From assembly GCF_014333525.1 (NCBI RefSeq), contig NZ_JACSCX010000004.1, positions 416,647 to 480,646 of the forward strand: 64,000 bases of DNA. Reading direction: 5' to 3'. The stretch is from Hymenobacter puniceus (lineage in GTDB: Bacteria; Bacteroidota; Bacteroidia; Cytophagales; Hymenobacteraceae). Shown piece by piece: positions 45,565 to 54,179 of the stretch (position 1 is the first letter of the stretch; the number at the start of each line of letters is the position of its first letter). A program made the position numbers and the translations under genes. Under the pieces are notes generated by a model, which did not search any database, was not told the DNA's origin, and saw only the letters and a program-made list of their open reading frames with translations.

Positions 45565-46749
45565 CTAACCCAGCGCCGCTACGCCGGGCAATTCTTTGCC
45601 TTCCATGTACTCCAGTAGCGCGCCGCCGCCGGTGCTGATGTAGCTCACCTTGTCGGAGAAGCCCATCTGGTTGACGGCCGCCGCAGAGTCGCCGCCGCCG
45701 ATGAGGCTGAACGCGCCGGCCTGGGTGGCGTCGGCAATAGCCTGGGCCACGGCCTGGGTGCCTTTGGCGAAGTTGGGCATCTCGAACACGCCCATCGGGC
45801 CGTTCCAGAGGATGGTCTTGGAGTTGCGCACCACTTCGGCAAACGCTTTGCTGGACTCCGGGCCCAAATCGAGGCCCATCCAGCCGTCTGGAATTTCGCT
45901 GTTGGCGGCCTGTTTGGTTTGGGCGTCGTTAGCGAATTTGTCGGCAATGAGGCTGTCGGTGGGCAATACCAGGTTCACGCCTTTGGCTTTTGCCTGCTCG
46001 ATAAGGCGCAGCGCCAAGTCCATCTTGTCGGCTTCCAGCAGCGAGCTGCCGATCTGGCCGCCCTGCGCTTTGGCAAACGTGTACGCCATACCGCCGCCGA
46101 TAAGCAGGTTATCGACCTTATCGAGCAGCTTCTCAATCAGCTGAATCTTATCCGAAATCTTAGCGCCACCCATGATGGCCGTGAACGGACGCTCGGCGTG
46201 CTCCAGCACTTTCTGAGCGTTGTCGAGTTCACTCTGCAGCAGGTAGCCGGCCACGCGGTCAGCGGGTGCGAAGTGGCTGGCCATCACGGCCGTGGAGGCG
46301 TGCTTGCGGTGCGCCGCCCCGAAAGCATCGTTCACGTACACGTTGCCCAGCGGGGCCAGCTTCTCGGCAAAACCAGCGTCGCCTTTCTCTTCCTCGGCAT
46401 AGAAACGCACGTTTTCCACCAGCAGAATCTGGCCGGGCTGCAGCGCGTCGGCCTGAGTTTGGGCCTGCAGCGCATCGGCAGCAAACTGCACCTCGGTGCC
46501 ATATTCCTGGCTGAGGCGGGCCACAATATGCTTCAACGAAAACTTGTCCTCGGGTCCACCTTTGGGCCGGCCCAGGTGCGAGAGCAGCACCACGGAGCCG
46601 CCATCGGCCAGGATCTTCTTGATGGTCGGCGTAGCGGCTCGGATGCGGGTATCGTCGGTGATGGCGAAGCTCTTGTCGAGCGGCACGTTGAAATCTACGC
46701 GCACCACGGCGCGCTTGCCGGCGAAGTTGTACTGATCGAGGGTTTGCAT
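45565..46749 (-). CDS. pgk: Phosphoglycerate kinase
   Basis: This glycolytic enzyme interconverts 1,3-bisphosphoglycerate and 3-phosphoglycerate with ATP formation. It is 394 aa from the ATG at 46749 ([21 protein letters not shown]). Signatures are [10 protein letters not shown], the substrate-binding [38 protein letters not shown] and the C-terminal nucleotide motif [11 protein letters not shown]. The frame runs on upstream to 46821 but only through the mirrored promoter region. It is divergent from the double ligase gene. Confidence 0.97.
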   Translation of the reverse strand: MQTLDQYNFAGKRAVVRVDFNVPLDKSFAITDDTRIRAATPTIKKILADGGSVVLLSHLGRPKGGPEDKFSLKHIVARLSQEYGTEVQFAADALQAQTQADALQPGQILLVENVRFYAEEEKGDAGFAEKLAPLGNVYVNDAFGAAHRKHASTAVMASHFAPADRVAGYLLQSELDNAQKVLEHAERPFTAIMGGAKISDKIQLIEKLLDKVDNLLIGGGMAYTFAKAQGGQIGSSLLEADKMDLALRLIEQAKAKGVNLVLPTDSLIADKFANDAQTKQAANSEIPDGWMGLDLGPESSKAFAEVVRNSKTILWNGPMGVFEMPNFAKGTQAVAQAIADATQAGAFSLIGGGDSAAAVNQMGFSDKVSYISTGGGALLEYMEGKELPGVAALG

Positions 46750-46775
46750 AAGGTAGATGGGGTTGGATGACGGCG

Positions 46776-46878
46776 CGAAGGTAAAGAAGTAGAACGGAGT
46801 GGCCCTCCATTCCTGGCCCACACACGGTGCGGCGGTTCAAGAAACGAAGGGCCACTCCGTTCTACTTCTTTACCTTTG
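46776..46878. promoter_or_regulatory. Mirrored divergent promoters for pgk and the double ligase
   Basis: Two 29-bp arms (46778-46806 and 46848-46876) are perfect reverse complements around 41 bp. Each arm ends outward in a -7-like box: TACCTTCG read on the minus strand toward pgk (46783-46776) and TACCTTTG on the plus strand toward the ligase (46871-46878). The boxes lie about 26 and 8 bp from the two start codons. The same core, CTCCGTTCTACTTCTTTACC, therefore precedes both genes. Confidence 0.6.
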
Positions 46879-46886
46879 CGCTACCT

Positions 46887-49724
46887 ATGAAAATCGGCAT
46901 CTTCTTCGGCGGCCCGTCGCGTGAGCGGGAAATCAGCTTTGCGGGCGGCCGCACTGTATACGACAACCTCGACAAGGCCCTCTTCGAGGCCGTGCCCGTG
47001 TTTGTGGATAGCAGCGGCAACTTCATTCTGCTCGACTGGCACTTCATCTATAAAGGCACCATCCGCGACTTCTACCCGCCGATATCGGCGCTGCCCCGCA
47101 CCGAGCGGCCGTGGCAGGTGTATCTGGAAAGCCTCGGCTACCTGAGCCAGGACGAGCAGGACCGCATCATCTCGGAGGTGGGCCGGCGCGTGCAGCCCCA
47201 GGAGCTGCGGGAGCTGATGGACTTTGCTTTCCTGGCCCTGCACGGCCCAGCCGGTGAGGACGGCGCCATTCAGGGCTTGCTCGAATGGTACGGCATTCCG
47301 TACTCGGGCTCTGGCATTTTGCCCTCGGCGTTCGGCATTAATAAGGTAGCGCAAAAGAAGCTGCTCAAAGCCCTGGACCGCCCTACGCCCGACTTCCGCG
47401 TCATCAGCACGGAAGACTGGGACGCAGCCGATCCGCAGGCGACACTCGACTATCTGGTGCGCGAGCTGGGCTTGCCGCTGGTGTTCAAGGCGCCGCGCCA
47501 GGGCAGCAGCATCGGCATCAGCATCCTGCGCGAAGCCAACGTAGCCCAGTTTCAGGCTGCCGTGGAGCGCAGCCTGTTCCGCAAAACCGTGACCCGGCAG
47601 GAATGGCTGGCGCTGACCGAAGAGAAGAAAATCCAATGGCTGCAGCAGCTGGTAGATATCCGCGACGGTATCGGTTTGCCTGTCTTAATTAGTAATGAAG
47701 AATTAGTAATTAAGAATTCTGCGGCTGTTTCGGCGGGCGAACTAGGCACTGAGCACCAAGCACTAAGTCCCAACATCATCTACCACCCCGAAGCGTTGCT
47801 GGCTGCCCTTAATGAGCAGCTGCAGACCGCCGAAACGGTGCTGCTGACCAACGTGGACGGCGAGGCGCAGGTGCTGGTGGAAAGCTTCGTGCAGGGCCGC
47901 GAGTTTTCGTGCATTGTGGTGGAAGACCCCAACGGCCAGCCGCTGGCGCTGCCGCCCACGGAGATTGTGAAGGGTGAGGAGATGTTCGACTACCGCTCGA
48001 AGTACCTGCCCGGCCTGAGCCGCAAAATCACGCCCATCGACCTGCCTGAAGCGGAAATCCAGCGCATCCGCGAGGCCTGCGAGGAAATGTTCACCACCTT
48101 CGGTTTCCAGGTGTATGCGCGCCTGGATGGGTTTTTAGTTAGTGAAGAAGTGAATGGTAATGAGGAGAATGATGAAAGCCGTTCTTCATCACCCCATCAC
48201 CCCATCACCTCATCACCCCAAATCTTCCTCAACGACCCGAACACCACGTCGGGCATGTTGCCGGCCTCGTTCTTCTTCCACCAGGCGGCAGAAATCGGCC
48301 TAAATCCGTCGCAGTTCCTGACGTTCCTGATTCGCACGTCGTTGGCGGCACGGCGGCGCGGCGGCATGCAGCCGGTGCGGCTGGCCGGACTGCTCACGCA
48401 GCTGGACGCCGCCGTGGCGGCGCGGGCCAGCGACGTGCGCACCCGCACCAAAGTAGCCGTGATTATGGGCGGCTACTCGTCGGAGCGGCACATTTCGGTG
48501 GAAAGCGGCCGCAACATCTACGAGAAGCTCAGTTCCTCGGTGAAGTACGAGCCTATTCCGGTGTTCCTGACCGGTAGCAGCGAGGAGTTCCGCCTCTACG
48601 TGCTGCCCATCAACGTGATGCTCAAAGACAACGCCGACGATATCCGGGAGAAAGTGGAGCACATGGAAGCCGGCCACGGCCTGCACCCCATCCTAGAACG
48701 TATCCGGCAGGAAGCCCAGCAAATCACCAGCACCTTTGCCGGGCAGCTCACCGCTCAGCCGCGCCGCGTGTCGTTCGAAGAGCTGGCCGAGATGGTGGAC
48801 GAGGTGTTTATTGCACTGCACGGCCGTCCCGGCGAGGATGGCGCCCTGCAGCAGCAGCTGGAAAAGTTCGGGCTGCCTTACAACGGCTCGGGCGTGGAAA
48901 GCTCGTCGGTCACCATCAACAAGTTTGAAACCAACCGCCGCCTGCGCGAAGCCGGGCTGCGCGTGGCCGAGCACCGCATGGCCAGCCGCCTGGAGTGGGA
49001 CGCCGACGCCGAAAGCTTCTACCGCAGCCTGGAAACGCAGTTCCCTTACCCCTTTATTGCCAAGCCCGCCGACGACGGCTGCTCGTCGGCCGTGAAGAAA
49101 ATCAAGAACCGGCCCGAGCTGGAGGCATTCACCCGCCTCATCTTCCGCGACCAGGAAGACCTCATGCCGGCCGATGCCGCTACGCTCAGTTTGGGCTTCA
49201 AGGAAGAGTTTCCGCAGAAGGCTGCCTTCCTGGTGGAAACCCTGATTGCGCGCGACGGTGCGGCCCACTTCCTGGAAGTAACCGGCGGCCTGCTCACGCA
49301 TTACGGCCCCAGCGGCGAGCTGCAGATAGAGGTGTTTGAGGCCTCCGAAGCCTTGGCAACCGGCGAGGTGTTGAGCCTGGAAGAGAAGTTTCTGGCTGGC
49401 GAAGGCCAGAACATCACACCGGCCCGTTACGCACCGGAACCAGCCGAGCGCCAGCGCATTTCCGACGAGGTGAAGCAGGAGCTGCGCCGCGTGGCCGAAA
49501 TCCTGCACATTCAGGGGTACGCCCGCATCGACGCCTTCGTGCGCGTCCGTGACAACGGGGCGGTGGAAGTGCTGATTATCGAGGTGAACTCGCTGCCCGG
49601 CATGACGCCCGCTACCTGCATTTTCCACCAGACTGCGCTGGCCGGCTACACGCCCTACCAGTTCATCGACCAGATTCTGGAGTTCGGCAAGCAGCGCAAC
49701 GAGAAGCTAACTGTGAAGAGCTAG
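46887..49724 (+). CDS. Double-length D-alanine--D-alanine ligase-like ATP-grasp protein
   Basis: A 945-aa protein made of two Ddl-like modules. Module 1 (about 1-515) has FFGGPSREREIS at 6-17, LALHGPAGEDGAIQG near 116, FKAPRQGSSIGISI and ARLDGF. Module 2 (about 520-945) has IMGGYSSERHISVESG near 525, ALHGRPGEDGALQ, AKPADDGCSSAVKK, ARIDAF and the complete C-terminal metal/substrate motif EVNSLPGMTPAT. In module 1 the matching motif reads NDPNTTSGM. Module 1 carries two AT-rich or repeat-derived inserts (about 266-293 and 414-447). Single Ddl enzymes are 300-370 aa. It probably makes D-Ala-D-Ala for peptidoglycan, but whether both halves are active is open. Confidence 0.85.
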   Translation: MKIGIFFGGPSREREISFAGGRTVYDNLDKALFEAVPVFVDSSGNFILLDWHFIYKGTIRDFYPPISALPRTERPWQVYLESLGYLSQDEQDRIISEVGRRVQPQELRELMDFAFLALHGPAGEDGAIQGLLEWYGIPYSGSGILPSAFGINKVAQKKLLKALDRPTPDFRVISTEDWDAADPQATLDYLVRELGLPLVFKAPRQGSSIGISILREANVAQFQAAVERSLFRKTVTRQEWLALTEEKKIQWLQQLVDIRDGIGLPVLISNEELVIKNSAAVSAGELGTEHQALSPNIIYHPEALLAALNEQLQTAETVLLTNVDGEAQVLVESFVQGREFSCIVVEDPNGQPLALPPTEIVKGEEMFDYRSKYLPGLSRKITPIDLPEAEIQRIREACEEMFTTFGFQVYARLDGFLVSEEVNGNEENDESRSSSPHHPITSSPQIFLNDPNTTSGMLPASFFFHQAAEIGLNPSQFLTFLIRTSLAARRRGGMQPVRLAGLLTQLDAAVAARASDVRTRTKVAVIMGGYSSERHISVESGRNIYEKLSSSVKYEPIPVFLTGSSEEFRLYVLPINVMLKDNADDIREKVEHMEAGHGLHPILERIRQEAQQITSTFAGQLTAQPRRVSFEELAEMVDEVFIALHGRPGEDGALQQQLEKFGLPYNGSGVESSSVTINKFETNRRLREAGLRVAEHRMASRLEWDADAESFYRSLETQFPYPFIAKPADDGCSSAVKKIKNRPELEAFTRLIFRDQEDLMPADAATLSLGFKEEFPQKAAFLVETLIARDGAAHFLEVTGGLLTHYGPSGELQIEVFEASEALATGEVLSLEEKFLAGEGQNITPARYAPEPAERQRISDEVKQELRRVAEILHIQGYARIDAFVRVRDNGAVEVLIIEVNSLPGMTPATCIFHQTALAGYTPYQFIDQILEFGKQRNEKLTVKS
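47684..47714. repeat. AT-rich palindromic insert inside the ligase gene
   Basis: CTTAATTA (47684-47691) and TAATTAAG (47707-47714) bracket an AT-rich stretch that stays in frame. Directly after it, at about 47740-47770, comes a CTGAGCACCAAGCACTAAGT stretch of the kind seen in spacers. The codon use differs sharply from the flanks. Confidence 0.6.
48187..48218. repeat. 8-bp tandem repeat (CATCACCC x4) inside the ligase gene
   Basis: Units lie at 48187-48194, 48195-48202, 48203-48210 (last base T instead of C) and 48211-48218. The unit length is not a multiple of three, so gain or loss of one copy would shift the reading frame of the essential-looking ligase gene. Confidence 0.85.
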
Positions 49725-49792
49725 AGTTGAGAAACCACTAGTTTTAGCGCCAACTCTTCTTTTGCCTCTCCTCTCTTACTTCTTTATACAAG

Positions 49793-50578
49793 ATGTCTTT
49801 TTTCAAATCTGATACGCCGCTGGACTTGGTGAAGCACCTGCTGGTGATTGGCCTAGCCACGGCGGCGCTGGTGTTTGGGTTCTTCTTTGTGTATCTGCCC
49901 CTCACCACCAACCACGGCGAAACCATTGTGGTGCCCAAAATTACGGGCATGAACCAGGCCGACCTCGAAGACTACCTCGATGAGCGCAACCTGCGCTTCT
50001 ACGTCGATGACAGCTCCTATAATCCCGGCACGCGCCCGTTCACGGTACTCAACCAGGACCCCGCCCCCGGCGAGAAGGTGAAGGAAGACCGCAAAATCTA
50101 CATCACCGTGGCCATGAAAAACCCGCCCGTCATCAAAATGCCCAAGCTGACGGATGGCTCTATGAAGAACGCCACGATGATTCTGAACAGCTACGATTTG
50201 GTGGTAGGCCAGATTATCAAGGTGCCGAACATCCAGGAAAATGCCGTACTACGGCAGTTGGTGGGCGGCAAGGAAATTGCGCCCGGCGCGGCCATTGCCA
50301 AAGGCACCAAAGTAGACCTGGAAGTGGGCGACGGCCTCGGCAACCAGGAATTCCCGGTGCCCAACCTCATCAATATGCCAGTTGATGAAGCCACCACCCT
50401 ACTTGGGGGCCAGGGCCTGCAGCTAGGCGAAGTATTCTATCAGCCCGCCCAGGACGGCGAAACAGACGGCACCGTGGTGAAGCAGCGCCCCACAGCCGCT
50501 CCCGACGCCACCATCCGCATGGGCCAGCTGGTTGACATCTGGGTGGCTGGCGACGAGCCCGTGAAACCAGTGAACTAG
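49793..50578 (+). CDS. PASTA domain-containing membrane protein
   Basis: A 261-aa protein. One N-terminal membrane helix (about 14-38, HLLVIGLATAALVFGFFFVYL) is followed by three PASTA domains outside: about 44-108 (VVPKITGMNQADLEDYL), about 112-178 (IKMPKLTDGSMKNATMIL) and about 185-252 (FPVPNLINMPVDEATTLL). PASTA modules bind peptidoglycan or muropeptides in kinases and PBPs; here no kinase or transpeptidase domain is attached. It starts 68 bp after the D-Ala ligase gene, so a cell-wall role and co-transcription are likely. Confidence 0.92.
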   Translation: MSFFKSDTPLDLVKHLLVIGLATAALVFGFFFVYLPLTTNHGETIVVPKITGMNQADLEDYLDERNLRFYVDDSSYNPGTRPFTVLNQDPAPGEKVKEDRKIYITVAMKNPPVIKMPKLTDGSMKNATMILNSYDLVVGQIIKVPNIQENAVLRQLVGGKEIAPGAAIAKGTKVDLEVGDGLGNQEFPVPNLINMPVDEATTLLGGQGLQLGEVFYQPAQDGETDGTVVKQRPTAAPDATIRMGQLVDIWVAGDEPVKPVN

Positions 50579-50625
50579 AATCGCCGATTGTGCAGATCGA
50601 AACAGAATTTCGCAGATTGATTTCC

Positions 50626-50661
50626 AGCAAAAGAGCCGCGCTGTTGCGCGGCTCTTTTGCT
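50626..50661. terminator. Strong hairpin terminator after the PASTA gene
   Basis: Arms of 16 bp (AGCAAAAGAGCCGCGC with GCGCGGCTCTTTTGCT) enclose a 4-nt loop. The stem includes A4 and T4 runs. It lies 48 bp past the PASTA stop codon. Confidence 0.85.
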
Positions 50662-50791
50662 GCCAGGCTGTTATTCCTGCGCACAATCCTACCCTGCAAA
50701 TTCGCAAAATCCTTTTTCAATCTGCTTCCTCTACGATTGAAATTTAAAGCCCGTTCAGGACGTTTCAGCCTGGTATCCTAACTTGGTGGCA

Positions 50792-52687
50792 ATGATGTGT
50801 TCCAGACTTCTACGCGCTTCTGTTTTATCGATTCTGAGCTTGCTGCCATTGACCACGATGGCGCAGGACCTTCGCTCGTTGTCTGCTGACCCCGGCCGCA
50901 CTCCAGCCAAGGCTGGGTCGGCCACCGCACAGCGCGGGCAGGCGCTGGCCCTGCCATTCTTCGACGACTTCACGACGCCGTTGGATGGCGCGCCCAAAGC
51001 CACAAACTGGCTGCCTGCGGGGGGCGTGCTCGTCAACAATCGGTTTCCGGTGGCGCCGCCCACGCGGGGCGTAGCTACGTTTGATGGGCTGCAAGCCAAT
51101 GGCCGGCCCTACGGCAGTGGCTACAGCGACACGGACACGCTCGTGTCGCAGCCGATTGACCTGAGCGGGCGCACCGCCGCCGACCGCCTGTATCTGGGCT
51201 TCTACTGGCAGGCCGGCAACATTTTCCGGCGGCCATCGGCTAACGCCAGCACTGCCGCCGTGCAGCTACAGCTGGAGTTCAAAGACCAGAATGGCCTGTG
51301 GGTGCCGGTCTGGACGCGCCGCAGCGACGGCACGCGCGAGGCATTCCGGCGCAAGTTTGTGGTCATCGACCAGGCGCGGTTTCTGCATGGCAGCTTCCAG
51401 TTTCGGTTTCGGGCCAAAGGCAGCCTGGCTAACAACGACGACTCGTGGAGCATCGACTACGTGAAGCTGGCCCCGGTGCGGGTGCGCGCCGACTCGTTGT
51501 TTCAGGATGTGGCCACCAGCCGGCCGCTGAGCAGCTTGCTGGCGCGCGGTACCGCCATGCCAGTCGGGCAATACAATGCGGCCGCCAACCCAACCGCACA
51601 ACTCAACCCGGCCACGTTCACCACCATCAACAACCTCTCCGACAGCGGCTTTCCGGTACCGGGCCGCTGGGTGGGCCAGCTCGACGTGCTGCCGGGCGGC
51701 CCCTCCGCGCTGTTTCGCACCACCGACTTCTTTTCGCTGGTCAGCCCGCAGTTTCAGGTTCGTATTGAAGGCGACTTGCGTAGCAGCCCGCTGCCCATAT
51801 CAGCAGCCCCAAAAACGGTGCGCCACCGCCTTACGCTCATCACCAACGAAACCAACACCGACCCGCGCACCCTGCCCAACGACACCATTTCGCGCCTGAC
51901 GGAGCTGAGCGACTATTTCGCCTACGACGACGGCACCGCCGAAGCCAATGTGAGCGTCCCACCATCCACTCAAACCCAGAGCTATTACGCATTACGCTTC
52001 GAGCTGAATAAGCCCGACCAGGTGCGTAGCATCCGTATTTCGCCGTCGTTTCCGAGCGCGGCGGGCCGCACCATTACGGTGAACGTGTGGGATGCCGACC
52101 CAGCCAACAACGGGGCGCCTACCCGCCTACCCAAAGCCACGCAGAGCGTGCAAATACCAGCCTCGCTACCGGCCGGCCAGACGTTTCTGGAAGTGCCGTT
52201 TCCGACGCCAGTACCGGTGAGCGGACGATTCTACGCCGGCTACGGACATGGTCTTATCACCACGCCTCTGAGCATAAATATTGACCTGAACAACGTGCCG
52301 CAGGCAGATGCGTTCTGGCAGTTCACCAGCAACTTCTGGGAGCCCAAATCCACTGCCTCACTGGATACGCCGCCGCAATACGAGGGCTGGGCCCTGATGC
52401 TACGGCCGGTGATGACCAACACAGTGCTGCGTACGGCGCCGGAGTCGGTGGCAGCCGCGTTCAGCCTCTACCCCAACCCTGCTTCGCGAGGCCAAGTGCA
52501 GGTGCAGGGCCGCTACGCCCACGCGCTGGTGCTGGATGCGCTGGGCCGCGTGGCCTGGCAGCAGCCCGCCAGCCAGCTCGGCCAGCCCATGCTGAACCTG
52601 CATTCCTTGCCGGCCGGCATCTACTTAGTGCAGCTAACATTGGCAGATGGCCTGACCGTAACCAAACGCCTGATACTGACTAATTAA
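50792..52687 (+). CDS. Secreted T9SS cargo protein, function unknown
   Basis: A 631-aa exported protein with a signal peptide at about 1-25 (RASVLSILSLLPLTTMAQ) and a C-terminal type IX secretion sorting domain (about 555-631: AAFSLYPNPASRGQVQVQG, GRVAWQQ, LHSLPAGIYLVQLTLADGL, KRLILTN). The middle is beta-rich, with FFDDFTTPLDGAP near 50, WSIDYVKLAPV and FAYDDGTAEANVSV, patterns frequent in large Bacteroidota surface proteins. I see no catalytic motif. I chose the ATG at 50792; another ATG follows immediately. Confidence 0.85.
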   Translation: MMCSRLLRASVLSILSLLPLTTMAQDLRSLSADPGRTPAKAGSATAQRGQALALPFFDDFTTPLDGAPKATNWLPAGGVLVNNRFPVAPPTRGVATFDGLQANGRPYGSGYSDTDTLVSQPIDLSGRTAADRLYLGFYWQAGNIFRRPSANASTAAVQLQLEFKDQNGLWVPVWTRRSDGTREAFRRKFVVIDQARFLHGSFQFRFRAKGSLANNDDSWSIDYVKLAPVRVRADSLFQDVATSRPLSSLLARGTAMPVGQYNAAANPTAQLNPATFTTINNLSDSGFPVPGRWVGQLDVLPGGPSALFRTTDFFSLVSPQFQVRIEGDLRSSPLPISAAPKTVRHRLTLITNETNTDPRTLPNDTISRLTELSDYFAYDDGTAEANVSVPPSTQTQSYYALRFELNKPDQVRSIRISPSFPSAAGRTITVNVWDADPANNGAPTRLPKATQSVQIPASLPAGQTFLEVPFPTPVPVSGRFYAGYGHGLITTPLSINIDLNNVPQADAFWQFTSNFWEPKSTASLDTPPQYEGWALMLRPVMTNTVLRTAPESVAAAFSLYPNPASRGQVQVQGRYAHALVLDALGRVAWQQPASQLGQPMLNLHSLPAGIYLVQLTLADGLTVTKRLILTN

Positions 52688-52778
52688 CCGAATGGCCAAG
52701 GCTTTTTTGTGGTAGTTAGATGGAGTTTTGCCACCTTTACACTCCACAATTTTCCTTCAATTCCCTTTAACAAGCAGT

Positions 52779-53078
52779 ATGGCTGATATCACCCCTGCCG
52801 AGCTAAAACAACGCCAGGCCTCTGGCGAAAAGCCAACCATTATCGATGTGCGTGAGCCTTGGGAAAACGAGGAAGGCCGCATCGAGGGCAGCCAGAATAT
52901 TCCGCTCAACACACTCCCGCAGAAGCTGGAAGAGCTGGAAGACCTCAAAGACCAGGAAATCATTGTGCACTGCAAGAGCGGCGGCCGGTCCACCTCGGCT
53001 AAAGCCTACCTCACGCAGCAGGGCTTTATGCAGGTGCGCAACTTGCTCGGCGGTTTTCAGGCGTATCAGTCAGCTTAG
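52779..53078 (+). CDS. Rhodanese-like domain protein
   Basis: A single-domain sulfurtransferase-like protein of 99 aa. It has TIIDVREPWENEEGRIEGSQ near 20-39 and the active-site loop HCKSGGRS with Cys65 (IIVHCKSGGRSTSAKAYL), followed by VRNLLGGFQAY. The six-residue loop after the Cys fits GlpE/PspE-type enzymes that move sulfane sulfur. I chose the ATG at 52779 (MADITPAELK). The 5' extension of the frame is spacer. It stands alone, closed by a strong terminator. Confidence 0.93.
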   Translation: MADITPAELKQRQASGEKPTIIDVREPWENEEGRIEGSQNIPLNTLPQKLEELEDLKDQEIIVHCKSGGRSTSAKAYLTQQGFMQVRNLLGGFQAYQSA

Positions 53079-53098
53079 TCTTACCGCTTTGTTTGCCA

Positions 53099-53134
53099 GA
53101 GCCGTTTCCTCTTGTGAGGAAACGGCTCTTTTTT
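53099..53134 (+). terminator. Rho-independent terminator of the rhodanese gene
   Basis: The 13-bp perfect stem GAGCCGTTTCCTC/GAGGAAACGGCTC with a TTGT loop is followed directly by T6. It lies 21 bp after the stop codon. Confidence 0.92.
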
Positions 53135-53171
53135 ATGCCTGACTACTAACTTCTTGCACGAATATTATGTA

Positions 53172-53191
53172 TTTAGTTGCACACAATTAAA
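53172..53191. promoter_or_regulatory. Putative OhrR operator
   Basis: The dyad TTTAGTTG-CACA-CAATTAAA has 8-bp arms with one mismatch and lies 40 bp before the regulator's start. AT-rich dyads with CAATT cores are the known type of OhrR/MarR site, and a second partial half-site (ACATTGCACA) follows. Binding is inferred from position and symmetry only. Confidence 0.4.
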
Positions 53192-53230
53192 CATTGCACA
53201 ACCGCAAGCCGTTTATCCATTTATAAACCC

Positions 53231-53683
53231 ATGAGCGACTCTCCTTCCCTCCCATCCAACAACCCGCTGCAGAAGCTGGAAAGCCAGCTGTGCTTCCCTA
53301 TTTATGCCGTTTCGCGGATGCTGACCAAGGCCTACCAGCCTTACCTGCAAGAGCTGGACCTGACGTATCCGCAGTATTTGGTCTTCCTGCTGCTTTGGGA
53401 ACATGGTTCGCTGACGGTAAAGCAGCTAGGAGAAAACCTGCTGCTCGACTCGGGCACACTCACGCCGCTGCTCAAGCGCATGGAGCAGAAACAGTGGCTC
53501 AGCCGCCAGCGCGACCCGCGCGACGAGCGTTCCGTCATTATCAGCCTGCTGCCGGCGGGCTGCAAGTTGCAGCAGCAGGCCTGCCACATTCCCGAAACGT
53601 TGTTTGCCCGCCTGAATATGCCGCTGGCTGAGTTTGAGGCACTGCGCACCCAACTTCAACACTTGCTTACCCAGCTGGCCTGA
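53231..53683 (+). CDS. ohrR: MarR-family organic-peroxide sensor OhrR
   Basis: A winged-helix repressor of 150 aa. The peroxide-sensing Cys is Cys21 in the conserved N-terminal segment LCFPIYAVSRMLTKAYQPYL, where OhrR proteins carry it. The DNA-binding part has YPQYLVFLLLWEHGSLTVKQL near 43-63, then LDSGTLTPLLKRMEQKQWLSR and the wing RDPRDERSV. Only one Cys other than Cys21 is seen (in GCKLQQQACH there are two further C-terminal ones), so a two-Cys mechanism is possible. It precedes ohr on the same strand, the usual pairing. I chose the ATG at 53231. Confidence 0.92.
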   Translation: MSDSPSLPSNNPLQKLESQLCFPIYAVSRMLTKAYQPYLQELDLTYPQYLVFLLLWEHGSLTVKQLGENLLLDSGTLTPLLKRMEQKQWLSRQRDPRDERSVIISLLPAGCKLQQQACHIPETLFARLNMPLAEFEALRTQLQHLLTQLA

Positions 53684-53703
53684 TAGCCAAGCCAGCTTTT
53701 TTT
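53673..53703 (+). terminator. Short hairpin with T-run overlapping the ohrR stop codon
   Basis: AGCTGGC (53673-53679) pairs with GCCAGCT (53691-53697) and a run of T follows to 53703. The TGA stop lies in the loop. It could reduce read-through from ohrR into ohr. Confidence 0.55.
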
Positions 53704-53726
53704 AATTCCCTTACTTTCTTCACCCG

Positions 53727-54164
53727 ATGAAAATCAACAAAGTTTTCACTGCACAGGCAAAAGCTAAAGGTGGCCGCGACGGCCAGGTTACGTCCAAAGA
53801 CGAAGTAATCAACATTCCACTGAGCACGCCGCGCGAAATGGGTGGCCCCGGCAAGCCTAACTCCACCAACCCCGAGCAGCTGTTTGCCGCTGCTTACGCC
53901 TCGTGCTTTGAAGGCGCGTTGGGTGTAGCGGCCCGCCAGGCCAAAGTGAAGCTCGACGGCGTGACAGTGGAAGCTCTGATTGGCTTCGGCCAGGCGGAAG
54001 ACGGCGGCTACGGCATTTCGGCTGATCTGCACATCAACATTCCCGGTGTAGAGCAGCAGCAGGCCGAAGAGCTGGTGCAGGCCGCGCACGGCATCTGCCC
54101 TTACTCGCGCGCTACCCGCGGCAACATCGAGGTGAACCTAACGACCACGACCGAGGCCGCGTAA
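53727..54164 (+). CDS. ohr: Organic hydroperoxide resistance protein (OsmC/Ohr family)
   Basis: A thiol peroxidase of 145 aa that reduces organic hydroperoxides, recycled by lipoylated proteins in characterised members. The two reactive cysteines are Cys60 (AAAYASCFEGALGVAA) and Cys124 (HGICPYSRATRGNIEV). The Ohr-type tail PYSxATRGN separates it from OsmC. It lies 43 bp after ohrR with a small hairpin between, so it is likely induced by peroxides through OhrR. Confidence 0.94.
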   Translation: MKINKVFTAQAKAKGGRDGQVTSKDEVINIPLSTPREMGGPGKPNSTNPEQLFAAAYASCFEGALGVAARQAKVKLDGVTVEALIGFGQAEDGGYGISADLHINIPGVEQQQAEELVQAAHGICPYSRATRGNIEVNLTTTTEAA

Positions 54165-54179
54165 GTGGCCTGAGCCATC

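Noticed and set aside
48187..48218. CRISPR-like repeat
   Set aside because: The units are 8 bp in direct tandem without spacers, so it is a short tandem repeat and not a CRISPR array.
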